Numbered from the stretch's first letter, positions 7,347 to 17,711 are shown. The stretch is 55,209 nucleotides of DNA from Desulfocapsa sp. (GCA_013792135.1 VMSP01000165.1:1-55209), one strand, 5' to 3'. Made by a program: numbers and translations. Notes: generated from the letters alone by a model not told the origin.

Positions 7347-8909
7347 ATGCTGGAGCCTAAAATAATTTCTGCGCACCTCCAGGACTTAACCTGCCTCTAT
7401 GAAATAACCAAGGCACTTGCGACAGCACTCAACTTGAGTGATTGCCTGGAAAAAATCATGAAAACCCTGGCCGATCTAAAATCCATGGAAAATGGGACGA
7501 TCACGATTATCAACCCTTTTACCGGAAAACTGGAGATAGAAGTGGCGCACGGACTCACTCCAGAAAGTAAAAAGCGGGGAAAATATGTACTTGGTGAAGG
7601 AATCACCGGAAGAGTTGTAGCCTCGGGAGAACCAATAATTGTACCACATATTGCCAATGAACCACTCTTCCTCAACAAAACAGGGGCAAGGGGAGAAGTT
7701 ACCCATAAAAACAAATCGTTTCTCTGTGTCCCAATCAGAGATAAACAACAAATAATTGGTTCTCTAAGCGTTGACCGTATGTATAAAGAAGGCCTGAACC
7801 ATCAGGCTGATGCAGATTTACGGTTTTTAATTGTCCTCAGTGGACTCATTGGCCAGACCACCAGAAGAATTCAGATCGTAAACCGGGAACAAGAAAAATT
7901 ACGTTTAGAGAACCTGAAACTTAAACGTGAGCTTTCAGAAAAAAACAGAATCAATAATATTATTGGCAACTCAAACAAGATGCAAGAAGTGTATGATATG
8001 GTGCATCGAGTAGTCGATTCCAACGCCACCGTCCTCCTGCGCGGTGAATCCGGTACCGGAAAAACATTAGTTGCTAAATCCCTACATTATAATAGTCATC
8101 GGAAAAATAAATCATTTCTGGTTGTGAATTGTTCCGCACTTCCTGAAACACTTCTGGAAAGCGAACTGTTTGGACATGAAAAAGGGGCATTTACAGGGGC
8201 TACAGAGCGCAGGATTGGACGATTTGAACAAGCTGAAGGGGGAACTCTCTTCCTTGACGAAATTGGCGAAATAAGCCCATCTGTACAGGTAAAACTTCTT
8301 AATGTAGTCCAGGAAAGGAATTTTCAACGCTTGGGGTCAACACGCACCATACAATGCGATGTGCGGCTGGTTGCTGCCACTAACAAAGATCTGGAACGGG
8401 CAGTAAAGGAAGGAAGCTTTAGAGAGGATCTTTATTATCGCCTCAATGTCTTCCCGATTTATATGCCACCTCTACGAGAACGGCGTACCGATATACTCCT
8501 TCTGGCGGAGTATTTTTTAGAAAAATATTCACGCGAAAATATAAAAATTATTAAACGTATCTCTACCTCAGCAATAGATATGCTTATTCAGTATCACTGG
8601 CCAGGAAACGTGCGGGAACTACAGAACTGTATGGAAAGAGCTGTCCTTATCTGTGATGATGAATCTATAAAAAGCGTTCATCTGCCACCAACCCTGCAGA
8701 CATCGGATTCAAGTCAATTAAACAACTTGTTATCACTGGCCGGATCTGTGGAAAATTTTGAAAAAGAGCTGATTATAGAAAGCCTAAAACACCACAATGG
8801 AAACCAAACCAAAACAGCTAAATCCCTAAATACAAGTTTGAGGATTATCAATTATAAGATTCATCAATATAATATCGACCCCAAAAAATTTAAAATTGTT
8901 AAAAAATGA
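7347..8909 (+). CDS. NifA-like sigma-54-dependent transcriptional activator (GAF-AAA-Fis)
   Basis: 520-residue enhancer-binding protein. An N-terminal GAF sensor domain (about residues 15-175) and coiled linker (about 180-205) precede an AAA+ domain with Walker A GESGTGKT, the sigma-54 contact loop ESELFGHEKGAFTGA, Walker B GGTLFLDEIGE and the arginine-finger region FREDLYYRLNVFPI; a C-terminal Fis-type HTH (GNQTKTAKSLNTSLRIINYK) follows. Domain order matches NifA, but no nif gene is in the window, so the target is open. Its stop overlaps the queH start by 4 bp (ATGA). Confidence 0.88.
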   Translation: MLEPKIISAHLQDLTCLYEITKALATALNLSDCLEKIMKTLADLKSMENGTITIINPFTGKLEIEVAHGLTPESKKRGKYVLGEGITGRVVASGEPIIVPHIANEPLFLNKTGARGEVTHKNKSFLCVPIRDKQQIIGSLSVDRMYKEGLNHQADADLRFLIVLSGLIGQTTRRIQIVNREQEKLRLENLKLKRELSEKNRINNIIGNSNKMQEVYDMVHRVVDSNATVLLRGESGTGKTLVAKSLHYNSHRKNKSFLVVNCSALPETLLESELFGHEKGAFTGATERRIGRFEQAEGGTLFLDEIGEISPSVQVKLLNVVQERNFQRLGSTRTIQCDVRLVAATNKDLERAVKEGSFREDLYYRLNVFPIYMPPLRERRTDILLLAEYFLEKYSRENIKIIKRISTSAIDMLIQYHWPGNVRELQNCMERAVLICDDESIKSVHLPPTLQTSDSSQLNNLLSLAGSVENFEKELIIESLKHHNGNQTKTAKSLNTSLRIINYKIHQYNIDPKKFKIVKK

Positions 8910-9466
8910 ACCTCTTTCTTCATATTTGTTGTGCTCCATGCACCACCTTTCCACTGGCCCAATTACGCCTGAAGGGGATAGCGGTATATGGATATTTCTA
9001 TAATCCCAACATTCATCCATATCGTGAATTTAAAAAGCGAATCCAGGGTGTACAACAACTCGCTGAGATAAGCGATTTAAAAGTGGAGATCGATAACACG
9101 TATGGTCTTACAGAATATCTAAGAAAGGTTGTTTTTCATGAACAGCAACGATGCCCCCTCTGTTACGCTATGCGCCTTGAGGTCGTGGTTCAAAAAGCGA
9201 AAGAAAGGGAATATGAGGCCTTTTCAACCACACTCCTATACAGTAAATATCAGGACCATGAGCGCATTCGTAACATTGGTGAAAAGCTGGCAATACAATA
9301 TGATATAGATTTTTACTATGAAGACTTCAGAGAAGGGTGGAAAGAGGGGATAGAACAAGCCATTGCCATGGATTTATATCGACAGTCATACTGTGGGTGT
9401 ATATATAGTGAACAGGAGCGTTACGATAAAGCATTCAAAAAGTATGCTGAAAAAATAAAACTATAA
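8906..9466 (+). CDS. queH: Epoxyqueuosine reductase QueH
   Basis: Final step of queuosine synthesis: reduces epoxyqueuosine in tRNA to queuosine; non-homologous replacement of QueG. The 186-residue protein has the family's cysteine motifs LHICCAPCTT near the N-terminus, QQRCPLCYAMRLE in the middle and QSYCGCIYSEQERY near the C-terminus, which bind 4Fe-4S and a second metal. Its ATG overlaps the stop of the NifA-like gene, and rdgB follows 15 bp later, so all three probably share a transcript. Confidence 0.92.
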   Translation: MNLFLHICCAPCTTFPLAQLRLKGIAVYGYFYNPNIHPYREFKKRIQGVQQLAEISDLKVEIDNTYGLTEYLRKVVFHEQQRCPLCYAMRLEVVVQKAKEREYEAFSTTLLYSKYQDHERIRNIGEKLAIQYDIDFYYEDFREGWKEGIEQAIAMDLYRQSYCGCIYSEQERYDKAFKKYAEKIKL

Positions 9467-9481
9467 AAAGAGAAGAGCACC

Positions 9482-10153
9482 ATGACTACCATCCTGATTC
9501 TTGCCACAACCAATAAAAATAAGGTGAAAGAATTCAAAGAAATGCTTAAGGACTTTCCCATTGAAATTCGATCACTGGCCGACTTTGGTCCTCTGCCAGA
9601 GGCCATTGAGGATGGTGCAACATTTGATGAGAATGCCTACAAAAAAGCCATCTATACAGCCAGAATACTCGGTTTCCCCGCTATCGCCGATGATTCCGGA
9701 TTGGCCGTGGAGGCTTTAAATGGAGCCCCAGGGGTTTATTCAGCAAGGTATGCCGGGGAAAACGCGACGGATGCGGAAAACGTTGATAAACTGCTGCACA
9801 AAATGCAAGGGATAAAGAATCGAAATGCCGCCTTTCACTGCGTACTTTCGATAGCAGTACCGTCTGGCCCGGCTTTGACCTACGAAGGAAGCTGTGAAGG
9901 TATTCTACTGGAGGAACGAAGAGGTGAAAGCGGTTTTGGTTATGATCCCATCTTCTATTTTGAGAATTTGGGAAAAACTTTTGCTGAATGCACAATGGAA
10001 GAAAAAAACAGAGTAAGTCATCGTGGAAAAGCGCTTGCAGATTTAAAAACAGAGTTTCCTCAGGTACTCAAATGGCTTACTCAACGATTATTAGAAGAAA
10101 AACCACCAAAACCAGATCATAGTGAATTTGAACACAATGATTGGTCAAAATAA
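9482..10153 (+). CDS. rdgB: XTP/dITP pyrophosphatase RdgB (Ham1 family)
   Basis: Hydrolyses dITP, XTP and ITP to monophosphates, cleaning the nucleotide pool. Signature segments: ATTNKNKVKEF near the N-terminus, DGATFDENAYKKA, DDSGLAVEALNGAPGVYSAR with catalytic Asp, GFGYDPIF and SHRGKAL near the end. 223 residues, slightly longer than usual owing to a polar tail after the RLLEE helix. RBS AAGAG upstream. It converges on gpsA with a 22-bp gap and no obvious terminator. Confidence 0.93.
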   Translation: MTTILILATTNKNKVKEFKEMLKDFPIEIRSLADFGPLPEAIEDGATFDENAYKKAIYTARILGFPAIADDSGLAVEALNGAPGVYSARYAGENATDAENVDKLLHKMQGIKNRNAAFHCVLSIAVPSGPALTYEGSCEGILLEERRGESGFGYDPIFYFENLGKTFAECTMEEKNRVSHRGKALADLKTEFPQVLKWLTQRLLEEKPPKPDHSEFEHNDWSK

Positions 10154-10175
10154 GGGGCGTACAACAGAGTATCTA

Positions 10176-11189
10176 TCACTCAATTTTTAATTCTCTCGTC
10201 AGGAGATCCATAACGGCAACTGAACAATCCTTATCTTTATACAGTATTTGATACACCTGTTCCAATATAGGCATATCAACATCAAGTCGCCTGGCAAGAT
10301 CATAAACAGATTGAGTTGTTTTAACCCCTTCGGCCACCATTTCCATCTCATCAAGAATAGCAGACAATTTTTTCCCCTGACCCAGTTTAAGTCCCACTGT
10401 TCGATTACGACTCAAATCCCCGGTGCAGGTAAGCACAAGATCACCAAGTCCACTCAAGCCAAAAAAGGTGAGGGGATCCGCACCCATTTTTACTCCAAGT
10501 CTTTTTATTTCTGCTAGTCCCCTGGTAATAAGCGCCGCCCGACTGTTGAGTCCATAACCAATTCCATCACTAATCCCTGCGGCAATGGCTACTATATTTT
10601 TCAAGGCTGCACTTATCTCAAGTCCTATCACATCACTGCTGGCATAGACTCGAAACCGCTCTGTGCCAAAAATATGCTGTAATTGTTTGGCTTTTTCTAT
10701 CTGCTTGCAACCAATTGTCACAGCTGTAGGCATACCTAAAGCCACTTCTTTCGCAAAAGAGGGTCCAGAAAGAACTGCAAGTGATATCTCTTTTTCACCT
10801 CTTGCTCCTAATATTTCGGTCATAACCTGAGTCATGGTCAGAAGGCTCTTATTTTCGATACCTTTTACTGCCGAAACGACGCAAGATCCTTCTTCAAGAA
10901 AAGGAGCAACCTCCTTAAATACCTTGCGAAACCCATGGGAAGGGACAACCATACAAACGGTTGTACATCCTTTTACGGCATCAGCCAGATCTTGGGTAGG
11001 TCGCAAAATATCAACAAATTGATATCCTGGAAGATATTTTTTATTTTCCCGATCCCGACTCAAGGTAGCCACATGGTCTGGATGATGGCCCCATAAGCTT
11101 GTCTGATAGCCTTTAGCAGATAAAATACCTGCAATGGCCGTACCCCAGGAACCAGCTCCGATTACTGCTATTTTTATATTGTTATTCAT
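10176..11189 (-). CDS. gpsA: NAD(P)H-dependent glycerol-3-phosphate dehydrogenase GpsA
   Basis: Reduces dihydroxyacetone phosphate to sn-glycerol-3-phosphate for phospholipid synthesis. The Rossmann motif [11 protein letters not shown] follows the chosen start MNNNIKIAV; later come [18 protein letters not shown], the catalytic-lysine region [11 protein letters not shown] and [16 protein letters not shown] longer open frame reaches 11255 but would lie within gyrA. ATG 11189 overlaps the gyrA stop by 8 bp, indicating coupled translation. 337 residues, typical length. Confidence 0.93.
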   Translation of the reverse strand: MNNNIKIAVIGAGSWGTAIAGILSAKGYQTSLWGHHPDHVATLSRDRENKKYLPGYQFVDILRPTQDLADAVKGCTTVCMVVPSHGFRKVFKEVAPFLEEGSCVVSAVKGIENKSLLTMTQVMTEILGARGEKEISLAVLSGPSFAKEVALGMPTAVTIGCKQIEKAKQLQHIFGTERFRVYASSDVIGLEISAALKNIVAIAAGISDGIGYGLNSRAALITRGLAEIKRLGVKMGADPLTFFGLSGLGDLVLTCTGDLSRNRTVGLKLGQGKKLSAILDEMEMVAEGVKTTQSVYDLARRLDVDMPILEQVYQILYKDKDCSVAVMDLLTRELKIE

Positions 11190-13671
11190 CTGTTGATTCG
11201 TTATCTGTTGATTCCTCGTCATCAGATTCATCGCGAGCCACGATATCCATAGCAACTACCTTTTCACCCTCTTCCAAATTTATCAGACGAACGCCTTGAG
11301 TTGTTCGGCCAATAATCCGCAAATTTTCAAGCGGCATTCGAATCATCTTTCCGGAATCAGCAATAAGAATAACCTCGCTCTCATTTTCAACCTGCATTGC
11401 GCCGATTACTGCACCATTACGCTCACTGGCCTTAATGGCAAAAATGCCCTTTCCGCCCCTTCGCTGAACACGATACTCATCAACCGGACTTCTTTTACCG
11501 TAACCATTTTCGGTCACCGTCAGAATAGAAGTCTCTGAGGAAATTACAATAGCGCCAACCAGAAAATCATTTTCTGCTAGATTAATTCCATTGACACCGG
11601 CAGCTGTACGCCCCATGGTACGAATATCTGACTCATGAAAACGAATGGATATGCCCTTGGAGGAGATAAGGAGAACGGTATCATCACCATTGAGGATATG
11701 GGCAGCTATAATCTCATCCCCTTCTTTGATGGTCAGAGCCCTTTTACCTCTTTTCAAAGGCTTACTGAACTCCTGGAGACTCGTTTTTTTCACCCGTCCG
11801 GATCGTGTAACCATCAGAATGGTTTTTTCTCCACCCTTGTCTGCTATATCGGAAATAGGCAGGATAGCTGCAACCTTCTCTCCTTCAGCCAACTCAAGAA
11901 GATTAACAATGGCCTTACCACGGGCCGTACGGCTTGCCATTGGAAGGTTATAAACCTTGCGCCAGAATATTTTTCCGTGATTGGTGAAAAAGAGGAAGGT
12001 ATCCAACGTAGAGGCCACATACAGATTGGTGACAAAATCTTCATCAATATTAGTTACACCACGAACGCCTTTTCCACCCCTGTGCTGTGACCGGTACTGA
12101 TTTACAGGATTCCGCTTTATATAACCTGAATGGGTAACGGTAACTGCCATATCCTCGGGTAAAATCATATCTTCAGGTAAGATCTCATCAACCGCATCAA
12201 TAATCTCTGTTCGCCTCTCATCCCCATAAGTCTCTTTAATTTCCACGAACTCATCACGAATAATCTGCATGACCAGTGCTTCATCACCCAGTATCTTTAC
12301 CAGCCTTTCTATTTCCAGAATGACCTCATTATAATCGCTTATGATCTTCTCTCGTTCCAAACCGGTAAGACGCTGCAGTCGCATCTCCAGTATCGATTGG
12401 GCCTGAATATCGGAAAATTCGAAACGTCTGATCAACTCCTCTTTGGCCTCCACGCCATTCTGGGAAGCGCGTATTAATTGCACAACCTCATCAAGGTTGG
12501 TAATGGCAATTTTGAGACCCTCCAACATATGGGCTCTCTCCTGGGCCTTATTCAGCTCAAAAGCTGTTCGTCGATAAACAATAGTTTTTCGATGAAGGAC
12601 AAAGTGTTCCAATATCTGTTTAAGGTTCAAAACCTCTGGTCTGTTATTGACAATGGCCAGTAAAATGATGCCGAATGAACGCTGCAAGGGTGTCATTTTG
12701 TGGAGCTGATTAATGACAATCTCCGCTATCTCATCCTTTTTCAGTTCCAGGACTACACGCGTTCCGTGTCTGTCCGATTCATCACGGACTTCTGAAATAG
12801 AGGTTATCTTTTTCTCTTTTACAAGAATGGCAATTTTTTCAACAAGGGTTGCCTTATTCTGTTGATAAGGAATTTCTGTAATAATGATAGCTTCACGCTT
12901 CCCATCCTTCATCTTTTCAATATGGGTCAGGGAGCGCATCAAAACACTGCCACGGCCTGTTTCATAGGCCTCTCTTATACCTGACCGCCCACAGATAAGT
13001 GCCCCGGTGGGAAAATCAGGCCCGGTAATATGGGTAATTAACTCATGAACAGTAATATCGGGATTATCGATCAGGGCAAGTAATCCATCCATGACTTCGG
13101 TCAGATTATGCGGTGGAATATTGGTTGCCATACCAACAGCAATACCGGAAGAACCGTTTATCAGGAGCGTGGGTATTTTACTGGGCATAACAGAAGGTTC
13201 TGTCATGGAATTATCATAGGTCGGCACAAAATCAACCGTTTCCTTATCCAGATCAGCCACGATCTCCCTGTCTATCCTGGTCATCCTGGCCTCGGTATAA
13301 CGCATAGCCGCAGGAGAATCACCATCCATGGAGCCAAAGTTTCCCTGACCGTCCACCAAAGGATAGCGCATGGAAAAATTCTGCGCCATGCGGACAATGG
13401 TATCATAGGCAGCGGTATCACCATGGGGATGATATTTACCGATGACATCACCGACAATACGCGCCGATTTCACATAAGGCCTGTTATAAAAAACTCCAAG
13501 TTCCCGCATGGCAAAAAGAGCCCGACGATGCACAGGTTTAAGCCCATCCCGTATATCCGGCAGGGCCCTGCCTATAATGACACTCATCGCATAAGCAAGA
13601 TAGGATTTTTGCATCTCCTTTTCGATGGATATGGTCGGGTATTTCTCTTTATTTTTTTCTTCCGTATTCAT
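11182..13671 (-). CDS. gyrA: DNA gyrase subunit A
   Basis: Breakage-reunion subunit of the type II topoisomerase that introduces negative supercoils. 829 residues: N-terminal [19 protein letters not shown], the quinolone-resistance region [16 protein letters not shown] with catalytic Tyr in [10 protein letters not shown], a coiled-coil with the C-gate, and a C-terminal beta-pinwheel with a GyrA box QRRGGKG plus the related QHRGGKG. The C-terminus is a highly acidic Glu/Asp/Ser/Thr tail. It follows gyrB on the same strand after 113 bp holding a perfect hairpin, and overlaps gpsA. Confidence 0.97.
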   Translation of the reverse strand: MNTEEKNKEKYPTISIEKEMQKSYLAYAMSVIIGRALPDIRDGLKPVHRRALFAMRELGVFYNRPYVKSARIVGDVIGKYHPHGDTAAYDTIVRMAQNFSMRYPLVDGQGNFGSMDGDSPAAMRYTEARMTRIDREIVADLDKETVDFVPTYDNSMTEPSVMPSKIPTLLINGSSGIAVGMATNIPPHNLTEVMDGLLALIDNPDITVHELITHITGPDFPTGALICGRSGIREAYETGRGSVLMRSLTHIEKMKDGKREAIIITEIPYQQNKATLVEKIAILVKEKKITSISEVRDESDRHGTRVVLELKKDEIAEIVINQLHKMTPLQRSFGIILLAIVNNRPEVLNLKQILEHFVLHRKTIVYRRTAFELNKAQERAHMLEGLKIAITNLDEVVQLIRASQNGVEAKEELIRRFEFSDIQAQSILEMRLQRLTGLEREKIISDYNEVILEIERLVKILGDEALVMQIIRDEFVEIKETYGDERRTEIIDAVDEILPEDMILPEDMAVTVTHSGYIKRNPVNQYRSQHRGGKGVRGVTNIDEDFVTNLYVASTLDTFLFFTNHGKIFWRKVYNLPMASRTARGKAIVNLLELAEGEKVAAILPISDIADKGGEKTILMVTRSGRVKKTSLQEFSKPLKRGKRALTIKEGDEIIAAHILNGDDTVLLISSKGISIRFHESDIRTMGRTAAGVNGINLAENDFLVGAIVISSETSILTVTENGYGKRSPVDEYRVQRRGGKGIFAIKASERNGAVIGAMQVENESEVILIADSGKMIRMPLENLRIIGRTTQGVRLINLEEGEKVVAMDIVARDESDDEESTDNESTDE

Positions 13672-13736
13672 AAAAATTCTATTTATTAAACATTGATGGA
13701 TTCACAACAAATGCTAATTTGATTTGTCATCATCAG

Positions 13737-13765
13737 GGAATGAATTATAATTTGTAATTCATTCC
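13737..13765. repeat. Perfect 11-bp hairpin between gyrB and gyrA
   Basis: Arms GGAATGAATTA and TAATTCATTCC enclose a seven-base loop. On the minus strand it lies about 20 bp after the gyrB stop and 66 bp before the gyrA start. No T-run follows, so it is not a classical terminator; an mRNA processing or stability hairpin, or an operator, is possible. Confidence 0.6.
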
Positions 13766-13784
13766 ATTAAAAATGGTGAATATT

Positions 13785-16199
13785 TTAAATATCCAGAGAG
13801 GTTACCTCCAGGGCATGGCTCTGGATGAATTCTCTCCTTGGTTCCACTTTATCTCCCATAAGGGTGGTAAACATATCATCAGCCTGTTCCGCATCGTTGA
13901 TAGTTACCTGCACAAGAACTCTATTTTCCGGGTTCATGGTGGTATCCCAGAGTTGCTCTGGATTCATTTCTCCAAGACCCTTATAACGCTGAAGATGACT
14001 TCCTTTAAATGTTTCACTGCGGACAGTTTGCAGCATTTCACTCCAGTCCTTCGCGTGAATACCCTTATCCTGACCGGTGGTCGATTTCCTGACAATGGTA
14101 AACGTTCTCTTTAGATAGTCCCGGACAGAGGGAAATAATTCAAGTGCATGTCTGTACTCATTAATAAGAGGGATATTGGGTCCCAGGGTTATAAAAATAT
14201 GGGCCTTTCCTCTTATGGCAATATCTACCTCATAACATGTTGGTCGCCATCGACAGGAGCGAATGGGACCAATGATAAGGTCTTTGCTGGAAAGTTGATC
14301 AACAAGACCTTTTAAAAAAGATTTATCAGCAAATTGATCTGCCGAATGCACATCCTTTTCAAGGAGAAAATAGAGCATATCTTCCCATATATTCATCCTG
14401 TCAAGATAGGTAACTATTTTTTGATAAACTGACAATTTCCGTAGTTTTTCTACAAGGACATCGCCGACCAACTCCTTATCCTCTGTTCCATCTGTATGAA
14501 TCTCAATTATTTGGCTTGCTTCCATGAAAAGATGACTATTTAAATCTTCATCTTCCAAAAAATATTTTTCTTTTTTCCCTTTCCCCAGTCTGTATAACGG
14601 TGGTTGCCCTATATAGACATAACCACCTTCCACAAGCGGCAGCATCTGCCGATAGAAAAACGTGAGAAGAAGGGTACGGATATGAGCACCATCTACATCC
14701 GCATCGGTCATAATTATAACTTTGTGATAACGTAATTTTTCCACATCAAATTCATCTTTGCCAATTCCGCAACCCAGGGCGCCAATAAGATTTTTTATTT
14801 CCTCACTGCTTAAAATTCGGTCAAAACGGGCCTTTTCCACATTCATAATTTTACCGCGCAGAGGAAGAATAGCCTGAACAGATCTATCCCTTCCCTGTTT
14901 TGCTGAACCGCCTGCAGAATCACCCTCTACAATGAAAATTTCCCGTTTACTTGGCTCTTTCTCCTGACATTCTGCTAGTTTTCCGGCCATAAGCAGACTG
15001 GTAGACCCTTTTTTCCTAGACAGGTCTCGAGCCCTTTTAGCTGCTTCTCTGGCCCGTGACGCTTCAACGACTTTGATGAGTATTTTTTTGGCTTCTTGAG
15101 GATTTTGTTCAAGAAATATAGTTAATTTTTCCGAGCAGACAGATTCGACAATTGATTTTACCTCGGAATTTCCCAATTTAGTTTTGGTCTGCCCTTCAAA
15201 TTGGGGATCGGGTACACGAACAGAGATGACACAGGTAAGACCTTCACGCATATCATCCCCGTTCATTTTTTCTTTCAAACTTTTGGGAATAATATCGTCA
15301 CTGGCATATCTATTTATACATTTAGTGAGAGCGGCCCGAAATCCTGCTACATGTGTTCCACCTTCCCGTGTATTGATATTATTTACAAAAGAAAAAAGTC
15401 TCTCGGTATACCCATCAAAATATTGAAAGGCCAACTCAACCTGAACCATATCTTTTTCGCCAAAAACATAAATGGGTTCAGGGGTTATGGGAGTTCTTTT
15501 TCTATTCAGATATTCAACATACGATTTTATACCCCCTTCGGCATAAAAAGTGTCTTCAGCACCTGATCTTTCATCTTTTATATCAATACGAATTTCTTTA
15601 TTTAGATAGGACAATTCCCGTAGTCTGTTATTGATCGTTTCATAATCATAGACTGTTGTTTCGGTGAATATTTCAGGATCTGGTTTAAAGGTAATGCGTG
15701 TTCCTGTTGTCGTACTTTCTCCTATTACTTCCAGTTCGCCAACTTTTGCTCCATATTGGTACGACTGTCTGTATATTTTGCCATTCCTTTTTATTTCAGC
15801 GCTGGCTTTGATAGACAATGCATTAACAACCGAAACACCAACACCATGTAACCCACCGGAAACCTTATAGGATGAATGATCAAATTTTCCCCCGGCATGG
15901 AGTGTGGTCATTACCAGTTCCAAGGCTGACATTTTTTCAGTTGGATGCATATCAACGGGTATGCCCCGGCCGTTATCTTCAACAGATATAGAATTATCTT
16001 CATGAATTTTTACATGGATATTGGTACAATATCCAGCCAAAGCCTCATCTATACTATTGTCAACCACTTCCCATATAAGATGATGAAGTCCTGACTCAGC
16101 TGTATTTCCAATATACATGGATGGTCTTTTGCGAACTGCTTCTAAACCATCCAGAACTTTTATCTGTTCCGCACCGTATGCTTTATTTTCTTCTGTCAC
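13785..16199 (-). CDS. gyrB: DNA gyrase subunit B
   Basis: ATPase subunit of gyrase. 804 residues: GHKL ATPase motifs WEVVDNSIDEALAG, EDNGRGIPV and GGLHGVGVSVVNAL, a transducer domain, then the Toprim domain with EGDSAGGSAKQGRDR and ADVDGAHIRTLLLTFFYR, and a C-terminal tail with QRYKGLGEMNPEQLW. The start is GTG 16199, preceded by an AAAGGG-like sequence. A strong terminator-like hairpin lies only 26 bp upstream of the start, after dnaN. Confidence 0.97.
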   Translation of the reverse strand: MTEENKAYGAEQIKVLDGLEAVRKRPSMYIGNTAESGLHHLIWEVVDNSIDEALAGYCTNIHVKIHEDNSISVEDNGRGIPVDMHPTEKMSALELVMTTLHAGGKFDHSSYKVSGGLHGVGVSVVNALSIKASAEIKRNGKIYRQSYQYGAKVGELEVIGESTTTGTRITFKPDPEIFTETTVYDYETINNRLRELSYLNKEIRIDIKDERSGAEDTFYAEGGIKSYVEYLNRKRTPITPEPIYVFGEKDMVQVELAFQYFDGYTERLFSFVNNINTREGGTHVAGFRAALTKCINRYASDDIIPKSLKEKMNGDDMREGLTCVISVRVPDPQFEGQTKTKLGNSEVKSIVESVCSEKLTIFLEQNPQEAKKILIKVVEASRAREAAKRARDLSRKKGSTSLLMAGKLAECQEKEPSKREIFIVEGDSAGGSAKQGRDRSVQAILPLRGKIMNVEKARFDRILSSEEIKNLIGALGCGIGKDEFDVEKLRYHKVIIMTDADVDGAHIRTLLLTFFYRQMLPLVEGGYVYIGQPPLYRLGKGKKEKYFLEDEDLNSHLFMEASQIIEIHTDGTEDKELVGDVLVEKLRKLSVYQKIVTYLDRMNIWEDMLYFLLEKDVHSADQFADKSFLKGLVDQLSSKDLIIGPIRSCRWRPTCYEVDIAIRGKAHIFITLGPNIPLINEYRHALELFPSVRDYLKRTFTIVRKSTTGQDKGIHAKDWSEMLQTVRSETFKGSHLQRYKGLGEMNPEQLWDTTMNPENRVLVQVTINDAEQADDMFTTLMGDKVEPRREFIQSHALEVTSLDI

Positions 16200-16225
16200 T
16201 CTGTACCCTTTTGTTCAATTAAAAT

Positions 16226-16262
16226 AAAAATATCCATTCATGAAGTATGAATGGATATTTTT
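16226..16262 (-). terminator. Rho-independent terminator after dnaN
   Basis: A 16-bp perfect stem (AAAAATATCCATTCAT and its complement) with loop of five bases; on the minus strand it is followed by TATTTTAATT and includes its own T-run. It lies 23 bp past the dnaN stop and 26 bp before the gyrB start codon, so it can end dnaN transcription or attenuate read-through into gyrB. Confidence 0.8.
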
Positions 16263-16285
16263 AATAGTAACAATAGTTTATATTT

Positions 16286-17416
16286 TTATAGTTGCATGGG
16301 CATAATGATACTTAGAAAACCTTCATCAAAATCTGATTTCAAAAGACATGGACTGTTGTTTGAATTTATATAAGCATCTACTGTTTCACATTCCATCACT
16401 TGTAATGTTTCTATAAAAAAACGACAATTAAAACCAAGAGTGAGATTTTCTCCATTATAGATAATAGATTGCTCATCTTTTGCATTTCCTATATCCGCAT
16501 TTTGCGAAGATAATATCATTATATCATCCATTATTTCTAATTGAATAGTGTGATATATATCTTCTGTAAATAAGTTTATTCTTTTTAAAGATTCTAAAAA
16601 GGGAACTCTGTTTATTTTAATTTTATTTTGAAGTTGTACTGCATCTATAATAGCTCGGTATGGAGGAAATTCTCCTTGTTTTAAACGGATAACCATGATG
16701 GCATTATCATCTTTCACTACCAATTGTTTTTCTTCAAAAGAAATTTGTACATTATCACGATTTTCACAAAACTTTTTAAGTTCTTGAATTCCTTTTTTAG
16801 GAATAAGAGTCATCTTATTCAGAGTGAGATTATCTACATCTGCTGCAACATCTTTTTCCATAATAGAAAGACGATGACCATCAGATGAAATCATTCGTAT
16901 ATAATATCTGTCATTCTTTTTTTCTTTTTCAAAGAGAACACTGGTTAAGACATAATTATTTTCCTGTTCATTAGCTATTGAATAAATAATTTTATCAATA
17001 ATTTCTGAAAAAACATGGGCTTCAAAATTTACAAATGTTTCTTCATTAAAAGAAGGAAATTCAGGAAATTCATTACTGGGCATTCCTGCAAGATTATAAG
17101 TACTCAGTCCAGCATGGATAATAACCCAACTGTTCTCTGTTTCTTCTATACTTATAGATGAAGAACCAGATTCTCTGACTATTTCAAAAATTTTTTTACT
17201 GGGAAGAGTTATACTTCCAGAATTTTTTATTTCTGCTGGAATTTTAATTTTTAAACCAACTTCAAGATCGGTGGCTGTTAGATATAAAATATCATTATCT
17301 GTTTCAATAAGGATATTAGAAATAATAGCCAATGTACCTCTTTTATTGGTTAAATTTTGAAGGGCATTCAATCCTTCCAGAAAAACATTTTTTGAAATAT
17401 TAAAATTTAGAGCCAT
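16286..17416 (-). CDS. dnaN: DNA polymerase III beta sliding clamp
   Basis: Ring-shaped processivity clamp for replication. 376 residues with three repeats of the clamp fold. Recognisable segments: LNALQNLTNKRGTLAIISNI (domain 1), LTATDLEVGLKI, LPSKKIFEIVRE, SSDGHRLSIMEKD, KKGIQELKKFC and the conserved end FLSIIMPMQL. Very AT-rich codon use compared with later genes. Upstream is the AT-rich candidate origin; dnaA is not in the window. Confidence 0.95.
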   Translation of the reverse strand: MALNFNISKNVFLEGLNALQNLTNKRGTLAIISNILIETDNDILYLTATDLEVGLKIKIPAEIKNSGSITLPSKKIFEIVRESGSSSISIEETENSWVIIHAGLSTYNLAGMPSNEFPEFPSFNEETFVNFEAHVFSEIIDKIIYSIANEQENNYVLTSVLFEKEKKNDRYYIRMISSDGHRLSIMEKDVAADVDNLTLNKMTLIPKKGIQELKKFCENRDNVQISFEEKQLVVKDDNAIMVIRLKQGEFPPYRAIIDAVQLQNKIKINRVPFLESLKRINLFTEDIYHTIQLEIMDDIMILSSQNADIGNAKDEQSIIYNGENLTLGFNCRFFIETLQVMECETVDAYINSNNSPCLLKSDFDEGFLSIIMPMQL

Positions 17417-17711
17417 ATAAAAATAACCTTTATTTTTTATTTGTTTTATTATTGTTATTAATGAGGTTTATTTGTTTATACTTATCGTAACATTTGGATA
17501 TGAAAGACAAAACAATAAACAAATAAAAGTACATTAAATTTGTTTATTGTTAAAATAAAGTTTTCAACACATTATTAAACGAGTTTTCCAGTAAGTATTC
17601 ACTTTCTTCTGTTTAAAATTTATTAAAAAGAAAAATAACAATTTGATATATTTAACTTTTTAAGAATAATTCAAACAGGTAAAATATACAATAAAATAAT
17701 GGTTTTTTCCA
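17417..17711. other. Candidate origin of replication (AT-rich, inverted repeats)
   Basis: A strongly AT-rich 295-bp divergent gap upstream of dnaN. It contains a perfect 14-bp inverted repeat, AACAATAAACAAAT with ATTTGTTTATTGTT, near 17508-17548, plus further TTTGTTTA-type copies near 17440-17480. Gene orientation is largely minus to the left (dnaN, gyrB, gyrA, gpsA) and plus to the right. parABS lies 14 kb away. Only degenerate DnaA-box-like sequences such as TTTTCAACA were seen. An origin function is an inference. Confidence 0.45.

Noticed and set aside
11189-11255. Longer N-terminus for GpsA
   Set aside because: The extra residues lie within gyrA coding sequence and precede a normal Rossmann start; no RBS.
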